Source: Symbiodinium natans (Eukaryota > Sar > Dinophyceae > Suessiales > Symbiodiniaceae). Taken from it: a DNA stretch of 64,000 bases. Made by a program: the position numbers and the translations under genes. Position 1 is the stretch's first letter, and every line of letters begins with the position of its first letter. The stretch covers positions 122,380-186,379 of the forward strand of contig CAJNDS010000255.1 in assembly GCA_905221605.1 (NCBI GenBank). Direction: 5' to 3'. Positions 52,090 to 64,000 of this stretch are shown in pieces. Under the pieces are notes generated by a model. The model saw only the letters and a program-made list of their open reading frames with translations. It did no database searches and was not told the origin of the DNA.

Positions 52090-54259
52090 GCAGCTGTTGG
52101 GATGGGTTTAGGGTTGGATGTGTTTGTCGATTTGGGGGTCGAGAGTGGCAGCCGGCGGTCCTATAGATGCAGGCCTTTGCCCATGTTGCGCGATGGCTTT
52201 AGCCTTGGTCCCCGACATCCTGAAACAATTGGGTACATCGTGGTGACACTGCCACATGGACAAGAGGGAGCACTGTATATCTCTGTATCAACCTTACCTT
52301 CAAGCCCCAAGCCCCATAAACATTGCCACATGGTTCAAACCTGGAAAGGCCCCTAAACAACCCTAAGGCCCCAAACCATGCAGGTCTTGGAACCTAAACC
52401 AAACCCACGAGACGCAGCCCACGCCTATTAACGGCTTGGGGCGTGAAACTTGACCCAGGCTCCTTGGCCTCGGCTTTAGGGGATGCCTTTGATCCGTGCC
52501 GGGCTCAAGAGTTCACAGTGCGGTGTTCGAAGGGCATTCAGGGTTTTCACGTGCCCCATCGTGCTACACACGGATGTCTTTGAGAGCCCGAGGCTTTCTA
52601 GTGGGGTGCTAGGTGTGTACAGGAACTGACGCATGATGACTTATGGAAGTGCAGCTTGAGGGCTTGGGGGAGCCGTACACCTACGTCCTCCAAAGGTGTG
52701 CAACTCAAACGGCGTCAAGCTGCGTGTAATCTGTGTAATTCAATCAGGACGCTGCAGGAAACTCTTCGCTATTCTCACTTCGTTCACCAGCCTGCAGGAT
52801 CTTGTGTGCCCTAACTCCCTTCAAACAGTTCGAGGGTTCAGCCACTTTTGGGGGCACTGGGTGCTGCATGGGCTGAAAGGGAATGTTGACATCCACTGAC
52901 CCCCGCCCTTTAAATGCTTTCTGTGCGAAATGATTTGCCTCCTACGCAGGCATGAGCCTCTCCTGAACGAACTCCAGAAGCCGTGGCCTCACCGAATGGA
53001 CTTACAGTAGACAATCGGTCTACGGAAGTCTACCGTGCATGTCCCATGTTCATACTTTTTTACAAGCTCGAGGGGATCAAGATTGGCTTCCTCCTGGAAG
53101 CGCATAGGGCAGGTTGTCCTCAATTTCGTCAGGGCCACAGGCGGAGCATGCAGAGAAGGCGCCAACAAAAGCTTTGGGGCAAGCGGCATGACAGTTTTGC
53201 GGCTCTGAGTTCCGAAGTTCGATTGAAGTGCCTCCGAAGACCTCTCTGCGCGAAGTGTACTTGTACAACTGCGGCGCTATGGCTGAGGGATGCTTAGAGG
53301 ACCACGTGCTGCGGGCCCTCAAGTGTTCCATTTTTTACATTGAGTCAAGCACAAACCCTTTGTAGTGAACACATCTTATGCAACCTTTGAAACCTTGAAC
53401 CCCACCTTTCGGGTGAAAGTGTCCAAGGCGGGATGTCACGGCGGCCACGGTGATCAGGTGCGCTTGGTTCCCTCCCCCTAGAGTTCAAGAGAATCCAGAT
53501 TGAACCGCAGGACTACAACCGAAGTCGCCCCAAGTTTCAAGCTTGTTGAAAACTGTTTCGCATGTCTGAGCAAATGATGACATTTGTCTCCTGGTCCTTG
53601 GCCTTTGTAGCATAATTCCCATGCGACAATCCCATGCTGGATGACGTGCACATCGGCGTTGGCTTGGTGCCACTGCAACTCGTGGTACTGTTTTGGATGT
53701 TGCTCACTGCTTTGCATGGCCGTAGTGGTTGAGGAAGTATTGGATGTTTGATGCTCAGGGAGTGTGTGCCGTGTATCTTCCGCATTTGCATTATATATGT
53801 ATATATTTACACATGTATACATGTACACATGTACACATGTACACATGTATGCATGTATACATGAGTTCATATCATGGGGTCGGCGGGGCGGCCGCACCAG
53901 ACGCCTGACCATGTTTTTCTCAACATTATCTATCTACACCAGTGACTTCCTTGGTGCGTTAAAGTCCAGCCATAGCTTAACAGCAAACCTCGACTCTCAA
54001 CTCCCAAGCCCAAACACGACAAAAACCTTCATATTCTCTGGGAAGGTGGCTGGTGCCCCCTCCCAAGGGAAGGCTCGGAGTCTGGTTTTCTGGTTTGGAG
54101 TTGCAAGCTTGGTCAGGGTTTGACTGCGTTGATGAAAGAATCATGGATGCTTTGGATGCTTCTGCGAAAAGTTGCAGTTAGTTTTAAAGCGGAGGCGGCA
54201 CCGGCGGCAGGAGTGCTGCTTGTCCGTCCTTGAGTCTTTGAAGCTGTTGCCGTTCTTGG
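52090..54259. other. Intron-like; one coding-like segment
   Basis: The frame around 53225-53367 reads EVPPKTSLREVYLYNCGAMA and on to a stop; it looks protein-like but lacks an AG|G acceptor at a fitting place. An alternating purine-pyrimidine tract lies at 53788-53862. Confidence 0.35.
53788..53862. repeat. TATATG/ACATGT self-complementary tract
   Basis: Alternating purine-pyrimidine sequence made of ACATGT palindromes, able to form Z-DNA or a cruciform. Confidence 0.85.
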
Positions 54260-56950
54260 ATCTCCGCTGGCTGCCGTCTGGCTTTGCCCCTATCCTGTTT
54301 GCAGCGCTTGCTGTCTGGCTGCCGTCTGGCTTTGCCCCTATCCTGTTTGCAGCGCTTGCTGGCTGGCTGCCGTCTGGCTTTGCCCCTATCCTGTTTGCAG
54401 CGCTTGCTGTCTGGCTGCCGTCTGGCTTTGCCCCTATCCTGTTTGCAGCGCTTGCTGTCTGGCTGCCGTCTGGCTTTGCCCCTATCCTGTTTGCAGCGCT
54501 TGCTGTCTGGCTGCCGTCTGGCTTTGCCCCTATCCTGTTTGCAGCGCTTGCTGTGTGGCTGCCGTCTGGCTTTGCTCCTATCCTGTTTGCAGCGCTTGCT
54601 GTCTGGCTGCCGTCTGGCTTTGCCCCTATCCTGTTTGCAGCGCTTGCTGTCTGGCTGCCGTCTGGCTTTGCCCCTATCCTGTTTGCAGCGCTTGCTGTGT
54701 GGCTGCCGTCTGGCTTTGCTCTTATCCTGTTTGCATCCTGTTTGCAGCGCTTGCTGTCTGGCTGCCGTCTGGCTTTGCCCCTATCCTGTTTGCAGCGCTT
54801 GCTGTCTGGCTGCCGTCTGGCTTTGCCCCTATCCTGTTTGCAGCGCTTGCTGTCTGGCTGCCGTCTGCTGCTGCCGTCTGGCTTTGCCCCTAGCCTGTTT
54901 GCCTGGCTGCCGTCTGGCTTTGCCCCTATCCTGTTGCTGTCTGCTGCTCTGCCGTCTGGGCTTTGGCCCCTATCCTGTTTGCAGCGCTTGCTGTCTGGCT
55001 GCCGTCTGGCTTTGCCCCTATCCTGTTTGCAGCGCTTGCTGTCTGGCTGCCGTCTGGCTTTGCCCCTATCCTGTTTGCAGCGCTTGCTGTCTGGTTGCCG
55101 TCTGGCTTTGCCCCTATCCTGTTTGCAGCGCTTGCTGTCTGGCTGCCGTCTGGCTTTGCCCCTATCCTGTTTGCAGCGCTTGCTGTCTGGCTGCCGTCTG
55201 GCTTTGCCGCTATCCTGTTTGCAGCGCTTGCTGGCTGGCTGCCGTCTGGCTTTGCCCCTATCCTGTTTGCAGCGCTTGCTGTCTGGCTGCCGTCTGGCTT
55301 TGCCCCTATCCTGTTTGCAGAGCTTGCTGTCTGGCTGCCGTCTGGCTTTGCCCCTATCCTGTTTGCAGCGCTTGCTGTCTGGCTGCCGTCTGGCTTTGCC
55401 CCTAGCCTGTTTGCAGCGCTTGCTGTCTGGCTGCCGTCTGGCTTTGCCCCTATCCTGCTTGCAGCGCTTGCTGTGTGGCTGCCGTCTGGCTTTGCCCCTA
55501 TCCTGTTTGCAGCGCTTGCTGTCTGGCTGCCGTCTGGCTTTGCCTCCTGTTTGCAGCGCTTGCTGTCTGGCTGCCGTCTGGCTTTGCCCCTATCCTGTTT
55601 GCCTGGCTGCCGTCTGGCTCTGCTCTTATCCTGTTTGCAGCGCTTGCTGTCTGGCTGCCGTCTGGCTTTGCCCCTATCCTGTTTGCAGCGCTTGCTGTCT
55701 GGCTGCCGTCTGGCTTTGCCCCTATCCTGTTTGCAGCGCTTGCTGTCTGGCTGCTGTCTGGCTGCCGTCTCGCTTTGCCCTATCCTGTTTGCAGCGCTGG
55801 CTGTCTTGCTTCCGTCTGGCCTTGCCCCTATCCTGTTTGCAGCGCTTGCTGTCTGGCTGCCGTCTCGCTTTGCCCCTATCCTGTTTGCAGCGCTGGCTGT
55901 CTTGCTTCCGTCTGGCCTTGCCCCTATCCTGTTTGCAGCGCTTGCTGTCTGGCTGCCGTCTGGCTTTACCCCTATCCTGTTTGCAGCGCTTGCTGTCTGG
56001 TTGCCGTCTGCTTTGCCCCTATCCTGTTTGCACGCTTGCTGTCTGGCTGCCGTCTGGCTTTGCCCCTATCCTGTTTGCAGCGCTTGCTGTCTGGCTGCTG
56101 TCTGGCGCCGTCTCGCTTTGCCCCTATCCTGTTTGCAGCGCTGGCTGTCTTGCTTCCGTCTGGCCTTGCCCCTATCCTGTTTGCAGCGCTTGCTGTCTGG
56201 CTGCCGTCTGGCTTTACCCCTATCCTGTTTGCAGCGCTGGCTGTCTTGCTTCCGTCTGGCCTTGCCCCTATCCTGTTTGCAGCGCTTGCTGGCTGGCTGC
56301 CGTCTGCTTTGCCCCTATCCTGTTTGCAGCGCTTGCTGTCTGGCTGCCGTCTGGCTTTGCCCCTATCCTGTTTGCAGCGCTTGCTGTCTGGCTGCCGTCT
56401 GGCTTTGCCCCTATCCTGTTTGCAGCGCTTGCTGTCTGGCTGCCGTCTGGCTTTGCCCCTATCCTGTTTGCAGCGCTTGCTGTCTGGCTGCCGTCTGGCT
56501 TTGCCCCTATCCTGTTTGCAGCGCTTGCTGTCTGGCTGCTGTCTGGCTGCCGTCTCGCTTTGCCCTATCCTGTTTGCAGCGCTGGCTGTCTTGCTTCCGT
56601 CTGGCCTTGCCCCTATCCTGTTTGCAGCGCTTGCTGTCTGGCTGCCGTCTCGCTTTGCCCCTATCCTGTTTGCAGCGCTGGCTGTCTTGCTTCCGTCTGG
56701 CCTTGCCCCTATCCTGTTTGCAGCGCTTGCTGTCTGGCTGCCGTCTGGCTTTACCCCTATCCTGTTTGCAGCGCTGGCTGTCTTGCTTCCGTCTGGCCTT
56801 GCCCCTATCCTGTTTGCAGCGCTTGCTGTCTGGCTGCCGTCTGGCTTTGCCCCTATCCTGTTGGCAGCGCTTGCTGTCTGGCTGCCGTCTGGCTTTGCCC
56901 CTATCCTGTTTGTAGCGCTTGCTGTCTGGCTGCCGTCTCGCTTTGCCCTT
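54260..56950. repeat. 2.7-kb minisatellite, 48-bp unit, about 55 copies
   Basis: The unit reads CTGTCTGGCTGCCGTCTGGC then TTTGCCCCTATCCTGTTTGC then AGCGCTTG. Forty-eight is a multiple of three and no + frame holds a stop, so all three stay open for hundreds of codons (AALAVWLPSGFAPILF, CLQRLLSGCRLALPLS, PVCSACCLAAVWLCPY). From about 55790 a second unit type (CTTGCTTCCGTCTGGCCTTG) alternates with the first. Internal deletions are frequent. Probably intronic, not a gene. Confidence 0.95.
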
Positions 56951-57490
56951 GGGCAAAGGGGTTCAAGGACCTCTAGAAAAGATGTGGTCAGTTTAGAGAT
57001 TGCTTGGGCCTATGACCTGAGAGGCTCTTCTTGAAAAGGCCCAAAGATGGGAAGCCCAGCCTTGGCAAAGAGTTCGCCACAACCCGAAAACTCCCCAAAA
57101 GACTCCAACAACAACCTGGCCAATCGCAGCTGTGACGCAGGGGTGCTTTCTTGAAGAGCCCCAAGCGAAGTCCCGTGCGGCTGAAGAGCCACAGCAGCAG
57201 CTTGTCGCAAATTCCAGATACCTCTGCAAATCCATGACTTTAAATTTCCCTAGGCCCTAGGCATTCCAAAAAGGCCCTGAACTTTAAGCCCTGTAAAAGC
57301 CCTGTAAACCTTCTGGCCTGCAGGCTCCGGCCCTGGCAACAACCCGCATCCCGAAAACATCCTGAGACAAGGCAACCTGGACTCTCTCGACTGGAAACCC
57401 TGTGCAAAAAGATAGACCCTACTGTGAACGCCTTGATCTTTAACATCTTTTGGGAGCTCTCGTGACTCTCCTTCCTTCCCAGCTTCCCAG

Positions 57491-57539
57491 GGAGCCGGCG
57501 GAAGCGAAGCCGGAGCCGGAGGAGGGACAAGGATCGCAG
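57491..57539 (+). CDS. Candidate acidic exon (EPAEAKPEPEEGQGSQ)
   Basis: Phase 2 start after CCCAG|G, GC donor (CAG|GCGCCG). Composition like the acidic gene upstream, so probably part of it. Confidence 0.45.
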
Positions 57540-59473
57540 GCGCCGGTGAGCTGAATTGGCTCGGTGGGGCTGAGGGATTGAGGGTTCATACATTCGAGTG
57601 TTCGAGAGTGCTGCGTTAAGAGGATTTAGTGAGTGTTGAGGGTGGAGACTTTGGGAGTGTGCCCCACCCAGCAAGTGGGGTTCGTAAGTTAGCCGGGGGA
57701 ATGGCAAATGCCATGGAGCATGAACCACAGAGCGTTCAGGTCAACTTGCAGGGTCTTTGAGTAACGAGGACAGGTGCAGGTTGGCAGCAGGCAGCACGGC
57801 ACACGGACAGCAACCACGAATGCGCAACTCAGAAATCAGAAAGGCGTCATTCATGTGTACTGGAAACGACAATGAGCAGGCCAGGGAAGGGTTGCTTGTC
57901 GTGCTGTGTAGGCCATTGCGAACACGCATGTTGCAAATGTTGTGCTGCACGTTCAAGAGTTGACCCCCGAACTTTCAAGATGGTCAGCCAACAATTGCGA
58001 GTCGCTTCTGCTAGTTTGTCTCAGAATCTTGCCCCGCCTCCCGCCGCAAAGAGAGTTGTGGGTGTTTTTGTGTGCCTTGCGGTTTGTGTGTTTGTCCCCA
58101 GCATTGAGTGTCATTGTAGTTTCACATGCTGGGCATGTTCCTGTCGGATCTGCCCGACTCGGCCTCATGGCTGGACCGATGCGAGCGAGACTTCCAGTCT
58201 GCGTATGGCTACCTGCGCTAAGATGCATGGCTTCTGCTTGCAGGTGTTCCACATGCGGGTGTTGCAATCATTCCGAATCATTCCTCTATCTTTTCAGTTT
58301 CGGTGTCCCTTGCCCTTCAAAGCATCGCATCAAGCCTTTGGCAGAGCTGCCGATCTCTTCTCTTACTGTCCTGTTCCAACGCAGCAGATGCCTGTATTTT
58401 TCGACACCCTCACTGGGGTTGTTAGATTTCAAGATTTTTAAGACAACTTTGCCCACAGCGAGCATCACCGGACACAACAGCACTCTACTACCACTCAGCG
58501 AGATACGAGGACGTGAAATAGGACAGGAACGAGGACAGGACACGAGACAGATAGGAGGACAGCTAGCCGCCATATAGCGGCCAGCGGCGATTGCACCGAA
58601 AAATTTAAATGGCCGCCGTGTAGCGGCCAGCACGCCTTTCAGGCCGGGGCCGGTGATTGCACCGAAAGCAGTAGCCGTATAGCGGCCAGAGGGCCTCTCA
58701 AACCGGCGATTGCAGATAGAACAAAACCGTGACCATATTATAGGGGCCAGCAGGCCTCTCAGGCCGCAAGTGCACAGCATGTAGCAGCCAGCGCCACTCG
58801 AAACCTCGTCGAGGTGCGCAAAGGTGGCCCCAAAACTCTCGCAGCCCCCGCGTGCACAAGTGTGAAACACTGCCTGTCATGTATCTCATTGGGCGCCGCG
58901 CCACCCGTCGAAGCCCACAACCTCGCCCTCCACCGCGTGCGCGTGAGCCAGCGCCAAAATGTCATCCGCATGTGAACCCCCACTCCTCCGAACAACCTCC
59001 AGAATACAGGACACAAATGCTACTCAACGCGATCACGGATAACGCGGCCAATGGGGTTCCGAAAGCCCACGGGCCCAAAGTTAGCTGGAACTTTCTGCGC
59101 GCGGGATGCCGAACGACCCTTGCAAGATGTTGCGAGGAAGGCATCCAGCTGGGCGATCACCCCAGGGGTTTGTTTTCAGTCGTGATTGCAATTCTGTACA
59201 GAGAAATGTTCTTTGCTATGTTGGTCGGCGTAATGTAACCGGCGACAGCGGAACTCCACCAATCGTACAGACAGGGACCGAAGGGCTGGGGGTTGTGGAG
59301 CTTGAGGTTGTGTATCCACGCCGACGCATAGCGGTAGGCCCGTCTAGGCCCGTCTAGGCCAGTCCAAAGCCTTTCCTGAGTTCAATGAAATTGTCTTTTC
59401 GGCATCCTTGTGGTAACCTGGTCGACCTACAACAAGACTGCAAACCCCGACTGTCCTCAGCCCTGCCCACGAG
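57540..59473. other. Intron-like; overlapping reading frames on both strands
   Basis: Reading frames of 189-211 codons on + and 194 on - overlap at 57870-58870, all Cys/Leu/Arg-rich and unlike any family I know. No convincing exon. A degenerate GGCCAG repeat lies at 58571-58795. Confidence 0.35.
58571..58795. repeat. Degenerate about 60-bp repeat, four units, with GC-rich palindromes
   Basis: Units share GTATAGCGGCCAG, GGCCTCTCAGGCC and GCGATTGCACCGAAA, starting near 58571, 58618, 58676 and 58736. Confidence 0.75.
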
Positions 59474-59554
59474 GAAGAGCTCCCACCGGCGGAACTCCCC
59501 GCGGCGGAGCTCGCCGCAGAGGAGCAGACTAGGGCCGCTATGCCGCTATGCCAA
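59474..59554 (+). CDS. Candidate exon (EELPPAELPAAELAAEEQTR)
   Basis: Twenty-seven codons, AG|G acceptor, canonical donor CAA|GTAAGC. Glu/Ala/Pro-rich like the acidic gene. Confidence 0.5.
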
Positions 59555-60198
59555 GTAAGCCCATATCTTGGAGTGAGGTCGTTAGGATGTTTTAGCTAAT
59601 TGACTTGTTTGAGAGTTGGTCAGGTCACAGTGTGGCTTTGCGTTCCTAGTTGTCTGTCTGAAGAATTAAGGCTAGTTAAGGGTGTTCCAGAGTTAGCGCC
59701 CCTCCAGACTAGAAGTTGGTTAATATTGTTCAATTCATATCTCACTTCACAGCTCTTCGGGAGGCAAAACTCTATGTAAAACCTCTGACCTTGCACCTTC
59801 TGTGCAATGGCAAAGCCAACTCCTACTTCTGAAGGCGGCGCAAACAAAGTTTGAATGTATGGGGGTCATTATGTGCTTCGAGACGCCTCAAAAGATCTTG
59901 TACTTTCAGCAGTGTCGGGGTGCGGAGTTGGGCGTCATAGGGTTATTGGGAGCTTTGCTGACTTGAAGACTTGCGAGCGTGTGACCTCGTCTTTCGCTTG
60001 CCGGTGCCCAAGCAGTCGAATTTATGTGTTGAGAGCCATGTCACGGAACGAGCATCCATTTTTGATTTAAACCCATGCGAAGTGGTCACCTGGTGGCTGA
60101 CGCCTTTGCGAAGTAAGCAAACTCTGTGTCTTAAGGCAAGCGGTAACATGAATATCAGTACCATCTTTAACCCCAGAACCCTGCACCCCGAGCCAAAG

Positions 60199-60234
60199 GA
60201 GTCCGCCGTCGTCCCGGCCGCCAACGCCACCAAG
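60199..60234 (+). CDS. Candidate exon (ESAVVPAANATK)
   Basis: Twelve codons between CCAAAG|GAG and a GC donor (AAG|GCCGCG). Confidence 0.42.
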
Positions 60235-60358
60235 GCCGCGTAGGTGGCAGGAGCGGGCTCAGGGTGCTGGTCTAGGGTTTGATCCAACAAACTCAAACTC
60301 AAAGCGAGGCTGTTTTTTAGCAAGAAACCCCTGATTCGACCACGCCGTCAACGCAAAG

Positions 60359-60420
60359 CCTGCGTCGCTGCCTTTGGGCCAGGAGGACAGAAAATCGCCT
60401 TCTCCTCCGCCTTTGCCAAG
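60359..60420 (+). CDS. Candidate exon (CVAAFGPGGQKIAFSSAFAK)
   Basis: Phase 1 start after GCAAAG|CC; GA donor (AAG|GACCTG). Ends in phase 0, compatible with the next exon. An AG|C acceptor is less usual here. Confidence 0.42.
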
Positions 60421-60549
60421 GACCTGTCAATGTGAGCTAAGGGAGGGCTCCGTATGAGTTCTGGTCTTGGGATGTTGTGACCGGGCTTAGAACATTTCGT
60501 AAGTTTTTTAAAGGCTTGTCGATGCTTTGTTTTTAGGGATGAGGTCTAG

Positions 60550-60663
60550 GGGGCCGCCATTCGCACCGATGAGCTCTTTGGTGAGCCCTTCAGCCCTCTG
60601 AAGCAGGATCCTCATACCCGTGCCGAAGAGCAAACAGGTGCTTCCACTGGGATGTGGCTGTGA
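60550..60663 (+). CDS. Candidate terminal exon (GAAIRTDELFGEPFSPLKQ... stop)
   Basis: Thirty-eight codons including stop TGA at 60661-60663, after TCTAG|GGG. Could be the C-terminus of the acidic gene. An internal GT donor (TTTG|GTGAGC) is possible. Confidence 0.42.
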   Translation, partial: GAAIRTDELFGEPFSPLKQDPHTRAEEQTGASTGMWL

Positions 60664-63600
60664 CTGCCTGTGAATTTTATGAAATCTAACTTATCCTAGC
60701 TGCCTAGCTGTCTGTGACGATCTTTGTTTATCTTACATATCTGTCTACCTGCGTGCCTGTCCATGTGTATTTGCACGTGTGTCGCACATGGGCATATGTT
60801 TGCACTTCGGCAAGGACCTTTTCGAAGATTTCAGAGGTTGAAGCTAAAGGACGGCTTACCCTGTTTTGGAGCTCATGGTACGCACACACCCCAAAAGCGT
60901 GGGTTACCTGTGAGATTATGGTAGGGTTCAGGGGCTCGGTATGAGCTTATGGATGTTTCAGCTATCGTCAGGCTCGGTGGCGAAACCTTCAAGCTTAGGT
61001 TCCCCAGGCCCGAAGGCCTCAAATCTCAGCATCATGTACCACGATGAGGAGCACCGGGCACACCTGGGTGGCTGGGGTTCGTGTGGCACATGCTGGTGCC
61101 GGGTATTCTGAGGGCTTTCATGTGGTTTAATGCGGAATTGTTCTTGCAATCGTCGGGAGCTTCGACCCCACACCCATGAAACCCTAATTGTTGAGCTCCC
61201 TTACGGGGAGTTTGTGCAGGGTGTGTTCCGCAGCCCATCGAAATCGCCATCGCCACCTCCTGCTCCTCCTCCTCCTCGCCCGGCGCCGCCCCCAGCCATC
61301 TGAAGAATCTGCCGCACTGCAGGACCACACCCTAAGATAGCATACCGACATACCCTTTGGGCTTTGGGCTTTGGGGTTTGGGCTTTGGGCTTTGGGCTTT
61401 GGGCTTTGGGCTTTGGGCTTTGGAGGACATCGTGCCCCGGAGTCCGAACCAACGTCCCGAGATTTTAAATCAAGCTCACTACAAGAGCAATATAAGGCGA
61501 GGCGCAAAAGAAGCTGCTCAGCGAAGGAGGTAGGCTCATCTCCCTCCACGGTCATTTTTAGTTCCAAGACGTGTCCACAGCTCACATACCAAAACTTCAT
61601 AATGTGTGCCCGTTGTTGAGGCTGCTACTGCAGCTCCTGCCCCGTCGACGAACACCGTCCACGACGAGGCGTGCCATGTGGGGTTTGGATGGCCTCTCAT
61701 GGCCTCTCTTGAGTTTTAGTGTTGCAATTATCATGTGCATGCGGGAGGAACCTTACAAACATCCACCAGCAAAAGCTAGATGCACCGCTCTTCTAAAGCC
61801 CTAGAAGATCTTCGAATGACCATCCAAAACAGGATTGAGTTCAATGCTGCAACTCCCCCCCTCCCCCCAATTTCAAAGCCCCAAAGACAAGTCCCCAGAG
61901 TTCAATCCGGTTCATCTCCGAAAGCTCCGCTTTGGCGCTCTTGGCGAGGCAGAGGCTGAGATTCGGAGGTGGCTTTGCGGATTGGATTCCGGGCGCGGAG
62001 CTATGGCGCCTGGGCCGGAGTTTAGGGTTTGGGGTTTTGAAAGGGTTTTGGGTGGTACGGCTGTAGGGTTCTATGGCTTTGGGAGTGTTCTGTGACTTTA
62101 GGAAACTTGACATGCTTTCTTGTTCCCCGCCCTCATCGTGGGGTTGTTGGTTTTCACACAGCTATTCTACTCGCCCGGGTCTCCTGTGTTCCTCTCCTAT
62201 TCCCGCATCCCACAGTTTCCGTTTGTGCTGGCTGTCTGGAGCCTGGATGGCAGGAAGTCAGAGCCCCATAAGTGCCAAGCTGCTTGATCTAGGACGCCAC
62301 AAAAGTCTGGTCAGTGCGACCCACTTCTAATAAATGCAGTGTCTGCATCACTTGGTCGTCTTGAAGGTCCCTACACCCTGTACGCAACGCACCAAAGAGG
62401 ACAGTGCAGGACATCGGGTTTAGGGCCAGGGTGTCTCCGGTCCACCCCAGCCCTTTCAATCTGAGGCATCATACGCCAAGATCATCACTGAGGAGCTGTT
62501 TCTTTACTTCTTGCGTATTTGGAGATTTCCGGTGCAGGTTTTGGGATGCTATTGTGACTGGCTGATCTGGAACCCCCCAATCCCAGAAGTTGCTAGAGAG
62601 ATTTGATGAGTGCCGGTTGCCCAGTAAAAACCGCCAAACCTTCCAGCTCTGAACTGTGGCCGTCCGAACTCATCTCCAAGGAGTTTGGGGGTGTGCCAGC
62701 GCTTTCGGCCTGTTGCTGGGCTGCACTCTGGGTGGTTGAGGCTGTATGATCTCGTGGATTCGGGGGCTTTGGATGCAATTTTATGATAGCCAGCTGAGAA
62801 CCTTTACTAATCAATGGTGTTTTTGTGGTATGAGGTTTGTGCTACCTGGGGTGACGAAGAAGAGGCGACGCGCTCGTCTGCCATTATTAGCCTCTGAGCC
62901 CACGACACTCAGGCATCCTCCCAGAGAATCCGAAGGGCTCGGTCATCGGGCGTGCCTTGGCTGAGGGCCCTAGGGCTTTACTTAGAAAGGGTTTGGGAGC
63001 TTCGGGTTGCTTAGGGCCGTTTGGGCCGTTTAGGGTCCTTGAGTGAAGCCACCTTCCAACCCTCGGCCATCAAATTGAACCGACGGTTTGAGTCCGGTCA
63101 GATGTGCAAACGATGGCCCAGAATCCTGGATGCCTGAAGCCCCCCCAAGCCCTGACCGGCCTAAGCCGCAGAAGCCTTGAAACACGAAATTCACTTACCT
63201 CCTAAACATTTTAGGAGTTGGCTCCTTGAGGCATCGATGCATCGCTGTGGGAGGCCTTGGATGTGAAGTCCCTGGGCCACAGGCCGGGAGCGGAAACAAC
63301 TTGTGCGGCTTAGGGTTTACTTTAGGCTTGGCTCTAGCAAGCTGACGGTCTTCCAAAGAGGCTCTGGGGCCGATCTGTTGGGCATTTGGTGTGGGTTCGC
63401 CTAGTAGTTTTGAGCATTGAAATGATGAGAACGACTGTGGCAAACAGCCAACGTTGCACAGGCTGCTGCTGGCCAAGGGGATCCTGGCGCTGGAGTGACG
63501 TCGAAAAGGGTGTTTGCAGGGTTTATGCTCGCTGTTGTGGGCCGAATGCATACTCAAGCATTTTCGTCTGAAGGACTCTGGCACATTTTCAACAGCTTAG

Positions 63601-63816
63601 CAGCTTGTCGTGCGTGTGTATGTATTGTTTTGGGTCTATGGCGATGGGTCGACAGTTCGACCGTGCAGGAGACCGCACCATCGCGAGGGAACAGAAACCC
63701 GTGTGCTTGAAACTTTGGGATTCTGGTCCTCCAGTGCCAAAGTGTCGAATGCTTTCTGCTGGCTCTTGCAGCCATCTGAGCGGTTCAGCCAGCTCGAAGC
63801 TAGCACCGAGGCCAGG
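60664..63816. other. No firm gene
   Basis: A weak exon is EAQKKLLSE near 61481-61510 (AG|G acceptor, GA donor). A GGGCTTT array lies at 61357-61423. Telomere-like words occur at 62020-62050 and 62985-63035. Confidence 0.4.
61357..61423. repeat. GGGCTTT heptamer array
   Basis: About nine copies, one base from the telomere-like word GGGTTTA in pattern and length. Confidence 0.9.
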
Positions 63817-64000
63817 CTGTGGTTGTGGTTGTGGTTGTGGTTGTGGTTGTGGTTGTGGTTGTGGTTGTGGTTGTGGTTGTTGTGGTTGTGGTTGTTGTGG
63901 TTGTGGTTGTGGTTGTTGTGGTTGTGGTTGTTGTGGTTGTGGTTGTGGTTGTTGTGGTTGTGGTTGTTGTGGTTGTGGTTGTGGTTGTTGTGGTTGTGGT
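63817..64000. repeat. GTTGTG array running off the window end
   Basis: GGTTGT hexamers interrupted by GTT slips every two to five units; the right end is beyond the window. Confidence 0.95.

Noticed and set aside
54172-56976. 934-codon + frame and two other long frames over the same stretch
   Set aside because: All come from a 48-bp repeat without stops in any + frame; no splice context or non-repeat coding flank.

Overview
The window reads as dinoflagellate nuclear DNA. It has no prokaryotic-style genes. Very short exons lie in long introns, and almost every acceptor is AG followed by G. Most donors are GC, with fewer GT and some GA. Arabidopsis-type telomere-like words (TTTAGGG, GGGTTTCGGG and the complement CCCTAAA) are scattered through the introns. 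Every gene I can identify lies on the + strand, head to tail, as in dinoflagellate unidirectional gene clusters. Long open reading frames are almost all shadows or repeats, so the genes were found by joining short exons by eye at phase-compatible AG|G acceptors and GC/GT/GA donors.

Layout. 1-6.9 kb: no firmly assigned gene. 6.9-15.9 kb: a pentatricopeptide-repeat (PPR) protein gene, 22 exons recognised, several joined at the 35-residue PPR period. 16.36-29.27 kb: a nearly complete gene for the mitochondrial branched-chain 2-oxoacid dehydrogenase E1 beta subunit (BCKDHB). It can be read from KMNMFQ to its stop through 25 recognised exons, including an 18-nt and a 13-nt microexon. One stretch of about 12 residues, upstream of exon 18214, and the targeting presequence remain unresolved. 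29.27-41 kb: a few candidate exons and repeats, with an 88-nt G homopolymer just past the BCKDHB stop. 41.1-48.4 kb, perhaps on to 60.66 kb: a gene for an acidic protein with a small GRWQV-type module, a long Glu/Ala/Pro region and a SAP-like helix pair. 60.7-64 kb: mostly non-coding, ending in a GTTGTG array that runs off the window.

Introns carry a rich repeat load: a 351-bp MITE-like element with perfect 21-bp terminal inverted repeats inside a BCKDHB intron, a 64-bp satellite with an alternating two-variant order, a roughly 100-bp palindromic tandem family, a 2.7-kb 48-bp minisatellite open in all three + frames, and long homopolymers.

The PPR protein would act in organelle RNA processing and E1 beta in mitochondrial catabolism of leucine, isoleucine and valine. 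I see no functional link between the genes beyond shared strand. All exon calls are manual; none was checked against transcripts or databases.
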